From an uncultured Burkholderiales bacterium (GTDB lineage: Bacteria; Pseudomonadota; Gammaproteobacteria; Burkholderiales; Burkholderiaceae): a stretch of DNA of 38,737 bases. Under the pieces are notes generated by a model. It ran no database searches. It saw only the letters and a program-made list of their open reading frames with translations, and had not been told where the DNA came from. The position numbers and the translations under genes are program-made. The stretch spans positions 1 through 38,737 of the forward strand of contig CALBEV010000084.1 in the NCBI GenBank assembly GCA_937891045.1. The letters are read 5' to 3'. How positions within the stretch are numbered: the first letter of the stretch is position 1; each line of letters opens with the position of its first letter. Shown here piece by piece: positions 8,033 through 17,233 of the stretch.

Positions 8033-8153
8033 TGCATGGTTTTTCGGGAATGTATTTCTCAAAACAACATGGGACCCCACAAGGGTGCAGGGGCTTTTCC
8101 ACTTGTTGTTAGGGTCATGCAAGCTAGTTGTCAGATTCCCCTCAGTGCTCCGT

Positions 8154-8162
8154 TGCTAGAAT
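8154..8162 (+). promoter_or_regulatory. possible extended -10 promoter for the oxidase cluster
   Basis: TGCTAGAAT, an extended -10 of the TGn-TATAAT type, lies 45 bp before the ctaC start in the 175-bp leader that separates the methyltransferase from ctaC. A -35-like TTGTCA at 8128-8133 is 23 bp away, too far for normal spacing. Nothing else is recognisable in the leader. Confidence 0.4.
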
Positions 8163-8207
8163 CTGCCAGTTAAGCGGCAAGACTTTTTCTGTTGACTCTT
8201 TACAAAC

Positions 8208-9374
8208 ATGATGAACAACATTTACAAAAAATTGGAAACTGCATCTTTGGCACTGGCTGCCTATGGTGCAACCGCAGCTTGGGCTGTCAACGATTTGCCT
8301 GGCGGCCCTGCGGTCAACCAGTTGAATTTGCATCCGCCAGTCACCAAAATTGCCGAGCAGCAAGTTTGGCTGCACTGGTTCATGTTGATCATTTGCACGG
8401 TGATTTTCGTGGCTGTGTTTGGCGTGATGTTCTATTCCATCTTCAAGCACCGCAAATCCTTGGGTCACAAGCCCGCTTCTTTCCACGAGTCAGTCAAAGT
8501 GGAAATCGCTTGGACCGTGGTGCCCTTCATTATCGTTATCTTGATGGCGCTGCCAGCCACCAAAGCGGTGGTGGCCAGCAAAGACACCTCCAATGCCGAT
8601 CTCACCATCAAAGCCACTGGCTACCAGTGGAAATGGGGGTATGACTACATCAAGGGCGAGGGTGAAGGCATTGGCTTTATCTCCAGCTTGGACGAGAAGC
8701 AACGTGCCATGTCTGACAGCGGCAAGCCTGAGCCCACCGACGACTACCTGCTGAAAGTAGACAACCCGATGGTGGTGCCAGTGGGCAAAAAAATCCGCAT
8801 CATCACCACCTCCAACGATGTGATTCACTCGTTTGCTGTCAACTCGTTTGGCATCAAGCAAGACGCCATCCCTGGTTTTGTGCGCGACACCTGGTTCCGC
8901 GCAGAAAAAACCGGTGATTTCCGCGGCCAATGCCAAGAACTGTGTGGCAAAGAACACGCCTACATGCCCATCCACGTGAAAGTGGTGAGCGCTGAGGAAT
9001 ACACCGCATGGGTGGCAGACCAAAACAAAAAAATGGCCGCCAAACAAGACGACCCCAACAAAGTTTGGACGTTGGCTGAGCTGACTGCCAAGGGCAGCAA
9101 GGTTTACGAGGCCAACTGCCAATCTTGTCACCAAGCCACCGGCCAGGGCATGGGCCCCATCAAGGGTCTTGATGGTGCTGCTGTGGTGTTGGATGCCGAC
9201 AGCTCCAAACAAATCAATGTCTTGCTCAATGGCCAAAACAACCTGACCATGCCTGCTTGGAAACAACTGAGCGACACCGAAATTGCTGCTGTGATCAGTT
9301 ACACCAAAAACAATTGGTCCAACAAAACCGGCCAGTTGGTGCAACCCGCCGAAGTGCGTGCAGCCCGTCAGTAA
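8208..9374 (+). CDS. ctaC: cytochrome c oxidase subunit II with fused cytochrome c domain
   Basis: A 388-residue membrane-anchored subunit II. A signal/leader region and two transmembrane helices (about 55-78 and 100-120) precede the periplasmic cupredoxin domain. The binuclear CuA site is complete: His near 207 and C-x-E-L-C-x3-H-x2-M at about 242-253. A C-terminal cytochrome c domain carries CQSCH at about 304-308 and a later Met ligand region (NNLTMPAW), so this is a caa3-style subunit that accepts electrons through its own haem. Two adjacent ATG codons (8208, 8211) start it with only a weak ribosome site. ctaD follows after 25 bp. Confidence 0.97.
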   Translation: MMNNIYKKLETASLALAAYGATAAWAVNDLPGGPAVNQLNLHPPVTKIAEQQVWLHWFMLIICTVIFVAVFGVMFYSIFKHRKSLGHKPASFHESVKVEIAWTVVPFIIVILMALPATKAVVASKDTSNADLTIKATGYQWKWGYDYIKGEGEGIGFISSLDEKQRAMSDSGKPEPTDDYLLKVDNPMVVPVGKKIRIITTSNDVIHSFAVNSFGIKQDAIPGFVRDTWFRAEKTGDFRGQCQELCGKEHAYMPIHVKVVSAEEYTAWVADQNKKMAAKQDDPNKVWTLAELTAKGSKVYEANCQSCHQATGQGMGPIKGLDGAAVVLDADSSKQINVLLNGQNNLTMPAWKQLSDTEIAAVISYTKNNWSNKTGQLVQPAEVRAARQ

Positions 9375-9399
9375 ACCCAACGATATCTAAGGAACAACC

Positions 9400-11031
9400 A
9401 TGAGCGCAGTTCTCGATCCCCACGGCCACGGGGCCGCAGACCACGGGCATGACGATCACCACGGTGCACCGCACGGATGGCGTCGTTGGGTTTATGCCAC
9501 CAACCATAAAGACATTGGCACGCTTTATTTGCTGTTTGCCTTCACCATGTTCATCATCGGTGGCGTCTTGGCGTTGCTGATTCGCGCCGAGTTGTTCCAG
9601 CCCGGTTTGCAATTGGTCAACCCCGAATTGTTCAACCAATTCACCACCATGCACGGCTTGATCATGGTGTTCGGCGCCATCATGCCTGCCTTCGTGGGCT
9701 TTGCCAACTGGATGATTCCGTTGCAAATTGGCGCTTCAGACATGGCCTTTGCCCGGATGAACAATTTCAGCTTTTGGCTGATGATTCCCGCCGCCCTCAT
9801 GCTGGCGGGTTCCTTCTTCATGCCCGGCGGCGCACCCGCCACAGGCTGGACCATTTATGCACCACTGACCCTGCAAATGGGCCCGTCCATGGATGCCAGC
9901 ATCTTGGCGTTGCATTTGTTGGGTGCCAGTTCCATCATGGGTTCGATCAACATCATCGTCACCATCTTGAACATGCGTGCCCCTGGCATGACACTGATGA
10001 AGATGCCCATGTTCGTATGGACATGGCTCATCACTGCTTATTTGCTGATCGCTGTGATGCCTGTGTTGGCTGGCGCCATCACCATGGTGCTCACCGACCG
10101 TCATTTCGGCACCACCTTCTTCAACCCTGCCGGTGGCGGTGACCCTGTCATGTTCCAGCACATCTTCTGGTTCTTTGGTCACCCCGAGGTGTACATCATG
10201 ATTTTGCCGGCCTTTGGCATCATCAGCCAGATCGTGCCTGCTTTCTCGCGCAAACGTTTGTTTGGCTACGCCTCCATGGTTTATGCCACATCCTCCATCG
10301 CTATCTTGTCCTTCATTGTGTGGGCGCACCACATGTACACCACGGGCATGCCGGTCACGGGCCAATTGTTCTTCATGTACGCCACCATGCTCATCTCTGT
10401 GCCCACGGGCGTGAAGGTGTTCAACTGGATTGCCACCATGTGGAAGGGTTCCATGACCTTTGAAACTCCCATGCTGTTTGCTGTGGGTTTCATCTTTGTG
10501 TTCACCATGGGTGGCTTCACTGGTTTGATTTTGTCCATGGCCCCCATCGACTTGCAACTGCAAGACGGTTATTACGTGGTGGCCCATTTCCACTATGTGT
10601 TGGTGGCTGGTTCTTTGTTCACCATGTTCGCTGGTTATTACTACTGGTCGCCCAAGTGGACGGGCGTGATGTACAACGAAACACGCGGCAAGATTCACTT
10701 CTGGTGGACCCTGATTTCTTTCAACGTCACCTTCTTCCCAATGCATTTCTTGGGTCTGGCCGGTATGCCTCGTCGCTATGCTGACTACCCCATGCAATTT
10801 GCCGACTTCAATGCCTGGGCTTCGTTTGGTGCCTTTGCCTTTGGTTTTGCGCAGGTGTATTTCTTCTTCTTCATTGTGTTGCCCACCATGCGCGGTCAAG
10901 GTGAAAAGGCAGCGCAACGCCCTTGGGAAGCTGCTGAAGGTTTGGAGTGGGAAGTGCCTTCCCCAGCGCCTTTCCACACTTTCGAGAACCCACCCAAACT
11001 CAATGCTGATGCGAATCGCATAGTTGCTTAA
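9400..11031 (+). CDS. ctaD: cytochrome c oxidase subunit I
   Basis: A 543-residue polytopic haem-copper oxidase subunit with about twelve transmembrane helices. Key ligands are visible: the haem a His in TTMHGLIM, the CuB/Tyr cross-link region FWFFGHPEVYI, the CuB histidine pair WAHHMYTTG, the K-channel lysine in PTGVKVFNW, and the haem a/a3 histidines in VVAHFHYVLVAGS. It reduces O2 to water and pumps protons in the inner membrane. The cytoplasmic N-terminus is unusually rich in histidine (about residues 8-25). AAGGA before the ATG supports the start. Confidence 0.98.
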   Translation: MSAVLDPHGHGAADHGHDDHHGAPHGWRRWVYATNHKDIGTLYLLFAFTMFIIGGVLALLIRAELFQPGLQLVNPELFNQFTTMHGLIMVFGAIMPAFVGFANWMIPLQIGASDMAFARMNNFSFWLMIPAALMLAGSFFMPGGAPATGWTIYAPLTLQMGPSMDASILALHLLGASSIMGSINIIVTILNMRAPGMTLMKMPMFVWTWLITAYLLIAVMPVLAGAITMVLTDRHFGTTFFNPAGGGDPVMFQHIFWFFGHPEVYIMILPAFGIISQIVPAFSRKRLFGYASMVYATSSIAILSFIVWAHHMYTTGMPVTGQLFFMYATMLISVPTGVKVFNWIATMWKGSMTFETPMLFAVGFIFVFTMGGFTGLILSMAPIDLQLQDGYYVVAHFHYVLVAGSLFTMFAGYYYWSPKWTGVMYNETRGKIHFWWTLISFNVTFFPMHFLGLAGMPRRYADYPMQFADFNAWASFGAFAFGFAQVYFFFFIVLPTMRGQGEKAAQRPWEAAEGLEWEVPSPAPFHTFENPPKLNADANRIVA

Positions 11032-11054
11032 GTGGTTTCAACGAAAAGAATGTC

Positions 11055-11663
11055 ATGAGATTGCGCCAAAACAATTTATTGATGCTGCGAAAACTGACGG
11101 TGGTGGCCTTGGGCATGTTCGCCTTTGGCTATGCCCTCATACCCATTTACAAACACATTTGTGAGATGACCGGCATCAATATTTTGGCGCTAGGCGAAAA
11201 AGAGTTGCCAGGCTCTGGCAATGCGCGTTTGTCCAAGGCCGACAACAGCCAGATCGACACCAGCCGCACCATCACCGTGGAATTTGATGCCAACGCCAGA
11301 GGTCCTTGGCAATTCAAACCCATGCAAAGTTCTGTGCAGGTGCACCCTGGGCAACTGATGTCAGTCATGTACGAATTTCAAAACGTGCAAGACCGTTCCA
11401 TGTCAGCCCAAGCCATTCCCAGCTACGCGCCCAGTGAAGCCTCAGCCCATTTCAACAAGATGGAATGTTTTTGCTTCAACCAATACACCTTGGCGCCAGG
11501 CGAGAAAAAACAATGGCCGGTGGTGTTCGTGATTGACCCCAAGCTGTCGAAAAGCGTCAATACCATCACCTTGTCCTACACATTCTTTGAAGTGGGCAGC
11601 AAAACACCTGCCGCCCCTGGGAGCAAGGTTTCGGCTGTGTCCGTGAGTGGTGAAGGCGTATGA
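11055..11663 (+). CDS. ctaG: cytochrome c oxidase assembly protein CtaG/Cox11
   Basis: A 202-residue protein with one N-terminal membrane helix (about residues 11-30) and a periplasmic Ig-like domain. The copper-binding ECFCF motif has Cys at about 138 and 140. Cox11 delivers copper to the CuB site of subunit I, which is encoded just upstream. Its stop overlaps the ATG of the DUF2970 gene (ATGA at 11660-11663). The small assembly-protein gene often found between ctaD and ctaG in this order is absent: the gap is only 23 bp. Confidence 0.95.
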   Translation: MRLRQNNLLMLRKLTVVALGMFAFGYALIPIYKHICEMTGINILALGEKELPGSGNARLSKADNSQIDTSRTITVEFDANARGPWQFKPMQSSVQVHPGQLMSVMYEFQNVQDRSMSAQAIPSYAPSEASAHFNKMECFCFNQYTLAPGEKKQWPVVFVIDPKLSKSVNTITLSYTFFEVGSKTPAAPGSKVSAVSVSGEGV

Positions 11664-11881
11664 ACGACCAGTTGGCGCAGCCTGTTGTGGTGGTCAAGCG
11701 TCCTTTGTGGCGCTCCATCGTCGCGGTTGCTTGGTCTTTCATCGGTATTCGAAAAAACAGTGAATTTCAAGAAGACCTGTCGCACATCACCCCCTTGCAT
11801 GTTCTGGGTGTGGGCTTGGTGGCAGGTTTGTTGTTTGTGATCGGGTTGATCGTTGTCGTCAACTTGGTGGTTGCGAAATAA
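11660..11881 (+). CDS. DUF2970 small membrane protein
   Basis: A 73-residue protein with one C-terminal hydrophobic helix (about residues 45-70), preceded by WRSIVAVAWSFIGIRKNSEFQED and ITPLHVLGVGLVAG, the recognisable DUF2970 core. It overlaps the end of ctaG by four bases and lies 13 bp before ctaE. In Burkholderiales it is regularly embedded in the aa3 oxidase operon. A structural or assembly role in the oxidase is inferred from position only. Confidence 0.88.
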   Translation: MNDQLAQPVVVVKRPLWRSIVAVAWSFIGIRKNSEFQEDLSHITPLHVLGVGLVAGLLFVIGLIVVVNLVVAK

Positions 11882-11894
11882 AAGGAGTCGATTG

Positions 11895-12776
11895 ATGAGC
11901 AGCTCAGCACATGGCGCAAAGCCGTATTACTATGTCCCAGAACCTTCGCGCCACCCTGCGTTTGCGTCCTTTGGTTTGTTCTTCGTTATCTTGGGTGCAA
12001 GCCAGTGGATGAATGATGTCAGCTGGGGCAAATATTCACTTTTTGCTGGCTTGGCCATTTGGTTGTTTGTCTTGTTCCAGTGGTTCAGCGACGCTATCCA
12101 TGAAAGTGAAAGCGGCAAATTTGGTCGCAAAATTGATCTGTCTTACCGCTGGAGCATGAGCTGGTTCATCTTCTCTGAAGTGATGTTCTTCGGCGCCTTC
12201 TTCTCTGCTTTGTGGTGGGCGCGGGCGCACTCGGTGCCCGAGCTTGGTAATGTCGAGCATGCCTTGCTGTGGCCCGATTTCAAAGCGGTCTGGCCCAGTG
12301 TGGCAGCCGGCGCTACCGCATCTCCTGGCGGCATCGTCGAGCCTTTCCAAACCATGACGCCTTTTTGGCTGCCCACCATCAACACCGCTTTGTTGTTGAG
12401 CTCAGGCGTGACCTTGACCATTGCACACCATGCATTGCTTGAGGACAACCGCTCCAAAACCATTCAATTCATGTGGCTGACTGTCTTGTTGGGCGTGATT
12501 TTCTTGGTCGTTCAAGGCTACGAGTACTATCATGCCTACGTCGATTTGAATTTGAAGCTGACATCAGGTGTCTATGGCTCAACCTTCTTCATGTTGACAG
12601 GTTTCCATGGCTTTCACGTGCTTGTGGGCATGCTGATGCTGTTGTTTGTGACGCTGCGTTTGCAAAAAGGTCACTTCTCATCCAGCAACCATTTTGGTTT
12701 TGAAGGCGCTGCTTGGTATTGGCACTTCGTGGATGTGGTGTGGTTGGGTTTGTACATCTTGGTCTACTGGATCTGA
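11895..12776 (+). CDS. ctaE: cytochrome c oxidase subunit III
   Basis: A 293-residue protein with seven predicted membrane helices. Conserved segments include PYYYVPEPSRHP, RWSMSWFIFSEVMFFGAFFSALWWAR (helix with the conserved Glu), and near the C-terminus GFHGFHVLVGMLML and WYWHFVDVVWLGLYILVYWI. It stabilises the catalytic core and the proton entry path. AAAGGAG at 11881-11887 precedes the ATG at 11895, which I prefer to an upstream in-frame start inside the DUF2970 gene. A strong terminator follows. Confidence 0.97.
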   Translation: MSSSAHGAKPYYYVPEPSRHPAFASFGLFFVILGASQWMNDVSWGKYSLFAGLAIWLFVLFQWFSDAIHESESGKFGRKIDLSYRWSMSWFIFSEVMFFGAFFSALWWARAHSVPELGNVEHALLWPDFKAVWPSVAAGATASPGGIVEPFQTMTPFWLPTINTALLLSSGVTLTIAHHALLEDNRSKTIQFMWLTVLLGVIFLVVQGYEYYHAYVDLNLKLTSGVYGSTFFMLTGFHGFHVLVGMLMLLFVTLRLQKGHFSSSNHFGFEGAAWYWHFVDVVWLGLYILVYWI

Positions 12777-12792
12777 TTGAATCATTCAACAC

Positions 12793-12822
12793 AAAAGGGC
12801 CGCGTTTGCGGCCCTTTTCGTT
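12793..12822 (+). terminator. Rho-independent terminator after ctaE
   Basis: The 11-bp arms AAAAGGGCCGC and GCGGCCCTTTT enclose a four-base loop, and the 3' arm ends in a T run. It ends the structural oxidase operon. The A-rich 5' arm could also make it work for the leftward DUF2909 gene. Confidence 0.85.
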
Positions 12823-12859
12823 CTCAAGTTGAGACGGATGATTGTCCGAGTTGGCCCCT

Positions 12860-13096
12860 TCAAGCAGCAGGCTTGAGGGGAATACCTGTGGGTTGAAGCC
12901 AACCCATTTTCCAACTGAGCAAAATACACAGGAACAAAACAATGGAGATGCCGACCCGAAACGCCAAAGCACGCATCATGCGCTGCGTTTTGGGCGCGCC
13001 TTCATCTTCCCCGCGCATCATGAAAAACAACGCGGTGGCCAAAGCGGCCAACACACCCAAAAAAAACACAGCAATCAAAATAGTCATGGGAGCCAT
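12860..13096 (-). CDS. DUF2909 twin-transmembrane protein
   Basis: A small protein of 75-78 residues with two hydrophobic helices (about 5-27 and 48-66) separated by a charged loop, GEDEGAPKTQRMMRALAFRVG. This is the DUF2909 twin transmembrane family that sits, in reverse orientation, between ctaE and the SURF1 gene in many Burkholderiales. Function is not established; co-location suggests a link to the oxidase. The start could be at 13096 (MAPMTI) or 13087 (MTI). Confidence 0.8.
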   Translation of the reverse strand: MAPMTILIAVFFLGVLAALATALFFMMRGEDEGAPKTQRMMRALAFRVGISIVLFLCILLSWKMGWLQPTGIPLKPAA

Positions 13097-13102
13097 TATC
13101 CA

Positions 13103-13867
13103 GTGAGTTCAAGCCAGAACCAGCACCAACCGGGGAATGCCACTTGGCGACGCGTTGTCGTTGCTGTAGCGGCGCTGGCTGGCGTGCTGATCACCTTCAA
13201 CCTGGGGCAGTGGCAGCTGTCCCGTGCACAAGCCAAACTGGGCCTGCAAGCCAGCATCGAAGCTCAAGCCTTGCAAGCCCCATTGAGTGCTCCAGATTTT
13301 TTGCAACAACCCACGCTGTGGCAGCAAGTGCACCGACCCGTTCAACTGGAAGGTCAATGGTTGCCCGACCAAACTGTTTATTTGGACAACCGCAACCACC
13401 ATGGGAAAGCGGGCTATTGGGTCATGACGCCTTTGCGCTGGGCGCCAGGGCAAGTGGCTTGGGTTCAAAGGGGCTGGGTTCAACGTGATCCTGTCGATCC
13501 TCGCAAAGTGCCCAGCATTGAGACACCGCCAGCGCTGGTGACCGTTCAGGGCAAGGTGGCCGCCCCTTTGTCCCAGATGGTGCAATTGGCTGCTGGCGAG
13601 ACCTCAGCACAATCCCTGCCACGGATACAGGCTAATTTGGACATGGTTCAGATGCAAGCCTTGGTCACCGACAATGTGGCCGGTATCTTGATTCAAACTG
13701 GCGAAGCTTCAGAAGGCTTGCGGCGTGATTGGCCGGTGGTGGCTTCAAGTGCCGATAAAAACAAGGGCTATGCGTTCCAATGGTTTGCCTTGTGCGCCTT
13801 GATCGCGGGTCTGTACCTCTGGTTTCAATGGATTCAACCTCTGAAGCATGCAAAACAAACAAACTGA
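13103..13867 (+). CDS. SURF1 family cytochrome oxidase biogenesis protein
   Basis: A 254-residue protein with the SURF1 layout: an N-terminal membrane helix, then LGQWQLSRAQAK, a periplasmic domain containing VYLDNRNHHGKAGYWVMTPLRW and WVQRGWV, and NKGYAFQWFALCAL leading into a C-terminal membrane helix. SURF1 helps insert or retain haem A in subunit I. I chose the GTG at 13103; further upstream the reading frame crosses the opposite-strand DUF2909 gene and is not family-like. It overlaps the next gene by 20 bp. Confidence 0.9.
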   Translation: MSSSQNQHQPGNATWRRVVVAVAALAGVLITFNLGQWQLSRAQAKLGLQASIEAQALQAPLSAPDFLQQPTLWQQVHRPVQLEGQWLPDQTVYLDNRNHHGKAGYWVMTPLRWAPGQVAWVQRGWVQRDPVDPRKVPSIETPPALVTVQGKVAAPLSQMVQLAAGETSAQSLPRIQANLDMVQMQALVTDNVAGILIQTGEASEGLRRDWPVVASSADKNKGYAFQWFALCALIAGLYLWFQWIQPLKHAKQTN

Positions 13868-14543
13868 TGCCCATGAACCCCATGCTTTGAGCATGACGGT
13901 CTACGATCTGCCTGACCCGGCTGCAGCGGCCAACGAAGATGCAGGCCGCACAACCGCCGGTCGCTTGCGCATGCTCTTGGTTTTATTGATCTGCGCCTCG
14001 CCTGTGCTTGCGTCTTACTTCACTTTTTACGTGCTTCGACCAGACAGCATCAAAAGTTTTGGCGAACTCATCATGCCAGTCAAGTCCATCCCTGCCTTGC
14101 AAGCCCAAGATTTGAAAGGCACGGCTGTGTCTTTACAAAGTTTGAAAGGTCAGTGGTTGTTGGTGAGCGTGGCACCCGCTGCTTGTGATGAGGCTTGTCA
14201 GCAAAACCTGTATTTGCAGCGGCAGATACGTGCAACCTTGGGGCGGGAAAAGGAGCGTACCGATTGGGTTTGGCTCATCAGTGATGATGCCCAAGTCAAC
14301 CAACAGGTGTTGCCGGGCTTGACTGAAGCTGTGGTCTTGCGTGTTCCGGAGTCTGCCATTGCCCAATGGTTGACGCCGCAAACAGGTCAAGCGTTGCAAG
14401 ATCATTTGTACTTGGTGGACCCTCACGGTGATTGGATGATGCGTTTCCCAGCCAAGCTTCAATCTGATCAAGCGCCCAAATTGCGCCGCGATTGGGAGCG
14501 CTTATTGCGAGCTGCTGTTTCATGGGACCAGCCAGGACGTTGA
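13848..14543 (+). CDS. membrane-anchored thioredoxin-fold protein of the oxidase cluster
   Basis: A 231-residue protein with an N-terminal membrane helix (about residues 43-64), then a periplasmic domain resembling a SCO/thioredoxin fold: LKGTAVSLQSLKGQWLLVSVAPAACDEACQQNLYL, with a C-x3-C pair at the copper/redox position, and a late HLYLVDPHGDWMMRFP segment. Proteins like this are annotated as transmembrane or cytochrome oxidase-associated proteins in Burkholderiales. A role in copper or thiol handling for oxidase assembly is inferred. It overlaps the SURF1 gene by 20 bp; an alternative start is the ATG at 13893. Confidence 0.75.
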   Translation: MQNKQTDAHEPHALSMTVYDLPDPAAAANEDAGRTTAGRLRMLLVLLICASPVLASYFTFYVLRPDSIKSFGELIMPVKSIPALQAQDLKGTAVSLQSLKGQWLLVSVAPAACDEACQQNLYLQRQIRATLGREKERTDWVWLISDDAQVNQQVLPGLTEAVVLRVPESAIAQWLTPQTGQALQDHLYLVDPHGDWMMRFPAKLQSDQAPKLRRDWERLLRAAVSWDQPGR

Positions 14544-14547
14544 CACC

Positions 14548-15681
14548 ATGGATGAAGTCGCCTTGATCAATATTGCGCCAATTGCCAAACTCTTGTTGAT
14601 GGCGCTGTTGTTGGTTATGGGCCCGCTGGCTTGGGTCTGGCTCAAACATCGGCATTCTGAAAAACCGCAACGTGTTCGGCAGTTGACCTTGCTCACGCTG
14701 TTCCTCACGTTTGACTTGATTTTGTTCGGATCCTTCACCCGACTAACCGATTCCGGCTTGGGGTGTCCTGACTGGCCCGGCTGTTATGGATTTGCAAGCC
14801 CCATTGGCGCGAAGGAAGCGATTGCCCAAGCGCAGGCAGCCATGCCCACAGGCCCAGTCACGTGGGGTAAAGCTTGGATAGAAATGATCCACCGCTACTT
14901 GGCCATGATGGTGGGTGTGCTGATCCTGACCTTGGCTATTTTTTCTTGGCGCACCGAGCGAACGTTTTGGGGTTGGCCCACGCTCAGCCTGATTTGGGTT
15001 TGTGTGCAAGGGGCTTTTGGTGCTTTCACGGTGACCATGAAACTCTTTCCCGCCATCGTCAGCTTGCATTTATTGGGCGGCATGATGCTGGCCGTTTTTC
15101 TAACACTGCAGTTGGTTCGCCAGCGACATTCGCCTTGGACGGAAACTCGACGCCCCTTGCCCACCATGGTGTTTGCGTTGGTGGTGGTGACGGCATTGTT
15201 TTTGATTCTTCAAATCTTGTTGGGGGCTTGGGTCAGCAGCAACTACGCTGTGATGGCTTGCAACACCTACCCCGACTGTCAGGGCGTCTGGTGGCCGGAT
15301 ATGAACTTTGAAAAGGGTTTTGAGCTTTGGCGACCTTTGGGCATGGACGCTTCCGGCGCAGCCCTGCCATTCCAAGCCTTGACGGCCATACACATGGTGC
15401 ACCGTTGGCACGCTGTTTGGGTGGTGTTGCTCTTGGTCATGGTGGCCATCGCTTTGTCTTCTCACGGCTTCAAGCGGCAATCCTTGTTGTTGACGGCATT
15501 GGTGGTGCTGCAATTCATCACGGGCGTGAGCAATGCGGTGCTGGGTTGGCCCATGACCGCTGCCCTGTTGCACACGGGTGCAGCGGTTTCCATGTTGGTC
15601 TTGCTCAGTTGGGTTTTGGGCGTCACGCAAGCCGAAAATCCAAAGAACATTGCCACCACTTTTTCCAGGTCCATGCTATGA
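14548..15681 (+). CDS. ctaA: haem A synthase (CtaA/COX15)
   Basis: A 377-residue polytopic protein with about eight helices in two similar halves. Conserved features are [21 protein letters not shown], the helix [14 protein letters not shown] with a haem-ligand His, [11 protein letters not shown], and in the second half MVHRWHAVW and LLHTGAAV. It oxidises the C8 methyl of haem O to give haem A for subunit I. Its stop overlaps the ctaB start (ATGA at 15678-15681), coupling it to the enzyme that makes its substrate. Confidence 0.96.
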   Translation: MDEVALINIAPIAKLLLMALLLVMGPLAWVWLKHRHSEKPQRVRQLTLLTLFLTFDLILFGSFTRLTDSGLGCPDWPGCYGFASPIGAKEAIAQAQAAMPTGPVTWGKAWIEMIHRYLAMMVGVLILTLAIFSWRTERTFWGWPTLSLIWVCVQGAFGAFTVTMKLFPAIVSLHLLGGMMLAVFLTLQLVRQRHSPWTETRRPLPTMVFALVVVTALFLILQILLGAWVSSNYAVMACNTYPDCQGVWWPDMNFEKGFELWRPLGMDASGAALPFQALTAIHMVHRWHAVWVVLLLVMVAIALSSHGFKRQSLLLTALVVLQFITGVSNAVLGWPMTAALLHTGAAVSMLVLLSWVLGVTQAENPKNIATTFSRSML

Positions 15682-16580
15682 AAACATTGTCGGCCTTTAT
15701 GCCTGTGCGTTGGCAGCAGTTCAATGCACTGACCAAGCCTCGCGTGATTCAATTGATTGTGTTTTGTGCACTGATTGGCATGGTGTTGGCAGTGCCAGGG
15801 GTTCCGACATGGTCTGAAGTTCAATTGGGCCTGATCGCCTGCTTGGGCATCTGGTTTGTTTCAGGCGCAGCAGCAGCCTTCAATTGCATTGTGGAAAAGG
15901 CCATTGACGCTCGCATGAAACGCACCTCATGGCGGCCCACGGCCAAAGGCGAGTTGAGCGACCGAGACACTTTGCTGTTTTCAGCTGTGTTGTGTTTGCT
16001 GGGTTCAGCCATTTTGTACATCTGGGTGAACCCACTCACCATGTGGCTGACCTTTGCCACGTTTGTGGGTTATGCGGTCATCTACACCGTCATCTTGAAG
16101 CCACTCACGCCGCAAAACATCGTCATCGGTGGCGCATCGGGTGCCATGCCTCCGGTGTTGGGTTGGGCCGCGATAACAGGCGATGTAGGCCCTGAAGCCC
16201 TCATCTTGTTCCTCATCATTTTCTTGTGGACACCTCCACATTTTTGGGCGTTGGCGCTCTACCGCGTCGAGGACTACCGCAAATCGGGCTTGCCCATGTT
16301 GCCCGTCACCCACGGCAACGAATTCACCCGCTTGCAAATCTTGCTCTACACCTTCGTGTTGCTGGCAGCGTGTTTGATGCCGTTTGTCTACCGCATGAGC
16401 GGCTGGTTCTACCTTATCAGCGCCTTGATTTTGAGCCTGATGTTTTGCTGGTATGGCTGGAAGCTGTGGCGCGAATACTCTGATGACTTGGCCCGCAAAA
16501 CCTTCCGCTTCTCTCTGATACACCTGAGCTTGCTGTTTGCTGCTTTGCTGATTGACCATTATTTGCCGGGGCTGGCATGA
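15678..16580 (+). CDS. ctaB: protohaem IX farnesyltransferase (haem O synthase)
   Basis: A 300-residue UbiA-type prenyltransferase with about eight or nine helices. [17 protein letters not shown] opens helix 1, the allylic diphosphate motif is [19 protein letters not shown], and the second polar loop is [20 protein letters not shown]. It adds a farnesyl chain to haem B to make haem O. The ATG at 15678 overlaps the ctaA stop and gives the expected length; the open frame further upstream only shadows ctaA. It ends overlapping the sco start by four bases. Confidence 0.96.
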   Translation: MKTLSAFMPVRWQQFNALTKPRVIQLIVFCALIGMVLAVPGVPTWSEVQLGLIACLGIWFVSGAAAAFNCIVEKAIDARMKRTSWRPTAKGELSDRDTLLFSAVLCLLGSAILYIWVNPLTMWLTFATFVGYAVIYTVILKPLTPQNIVIGGASGAMPPVLGWAAITGDVGPEALILFLIIFLWTPPHFWALALYRVEDYRKSGLPMLPVTHGNEFTRLQILLYTFVLLAACLMPFVYRMSGWFYLISALILSLMFCWYGWKLWREYSDDLARKTFRFSLIHLSLLFAALLIDHYLPGLA

Positions 16581-17158
16581 ATTTCAGACGAATACTGTTG
16601 GTGACAACTTGCGCCTTGTTTTTGCAGGCTTGTGCGCCTGATAAGCCCACTTTCAAAGCCATTGATTTGACCGGTGCTGATTATGCGCAAGGCTTTCAAC
16701 TGAAGGATCAGTTTGGTCAAGTGCGGACTTTGGCTGATTTCAAAGGGCAGGTGGTGGTGGTTTTCTTTGGTTTTACCCAGTGCCCCGATTTTTGCCCCAC
16801 CACCCTTAGCGAATGGGTGCAGGTCAAGAAAGCCTTGGGTGAGAACAGTCAAAAACTGCAGGCCGTGTTCATCACGGTTGACCCAGAGCGTGACACGCCC
16901 GAGGTGCTGAAAGACTACATGGCCAACTTTGATCCCAGTTTTTTGGCGTTGATTCCGTCCATGGATGAATTGCCAGCACTGGCCAAGAGTTACAAGATCT
17001 ATTACAAAAAAGTGCCTGGTCCCACGCCGACCAGTTACACCATGGACCACCAAGCCGGTACCTATATTTACGACACTGAAGGACGCTTGCGTTTGTATGC
17101 CCGCTATGGCTTGGGCCCCGTTGCTGTGGCGGAAGACATTGGCAAATTGCTGAAATAA
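16577..17158 (+). CDS. SCO1/SenC copper chaperone lipoprotein
   Basis: A 193-residue protein with a lipoprotein signal: hydrophobic stretch then LQAC, modified Cys at about 19. The thioredoxin-fold domain has the copper site C-P-D-F-C at about 69-73 and the distant His ligand at about 158 in YTMDHQAG, both intact. It is expected to carry copper to the CuA site of subunit II. It is the last gene of the haem A/assembly operon, overlapping ctaB by four bases (ATGA). Confidence 0.95.
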   Translation: MNFRRILLVTTCALFLQACAPDKPTFKAIDLTGADYAQGFQLKDQFGQVRTLADFKGQVVVVFFGFTQCPDFCPTTLSEWVQVKKALGENSQKLQAVFITVDPERDTPEVLKDYMANFDPSFLALIPSMDELPALAKSYKIYYKKVPGPTPTSYTMDHQAGTYIYDTEGRLRLYARYGLGPVAVAEDIGKLLK

Positions 17159-17194
17159 AAAAACCGCTTGGTCTGCAGGGCAGGCAAGCGGTTT
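17156..17194 (-). terminator. Rho-independent terminator of rpoH
   Basis: The arms AAACCGCTTG (17161-17170) and CAAGCGGTTT (17185-17194) form a 10-bp hairpin. On the minus strand it is followed by a run of seven T residues, so it ends rpoH. On the plus strand it lacks a T run and would be only a weak end for the sco operon. Confidence 0.8.
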
Positions 17195-17233
17195 CAAGGG
17201 CAGAGCTTCACGCCCCGGCCACAGTGAGTTTTT

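Noticed and set aside
12842..13102. N-terminal extension of the SURF1 protein by 87 codons
   Set aside because: The extension covers the opposite-strand DUF2909 gene and part of the ctaE terminator region, is not hydrophobic, and does not resemble SURF1. The GTG at 13103 is better.
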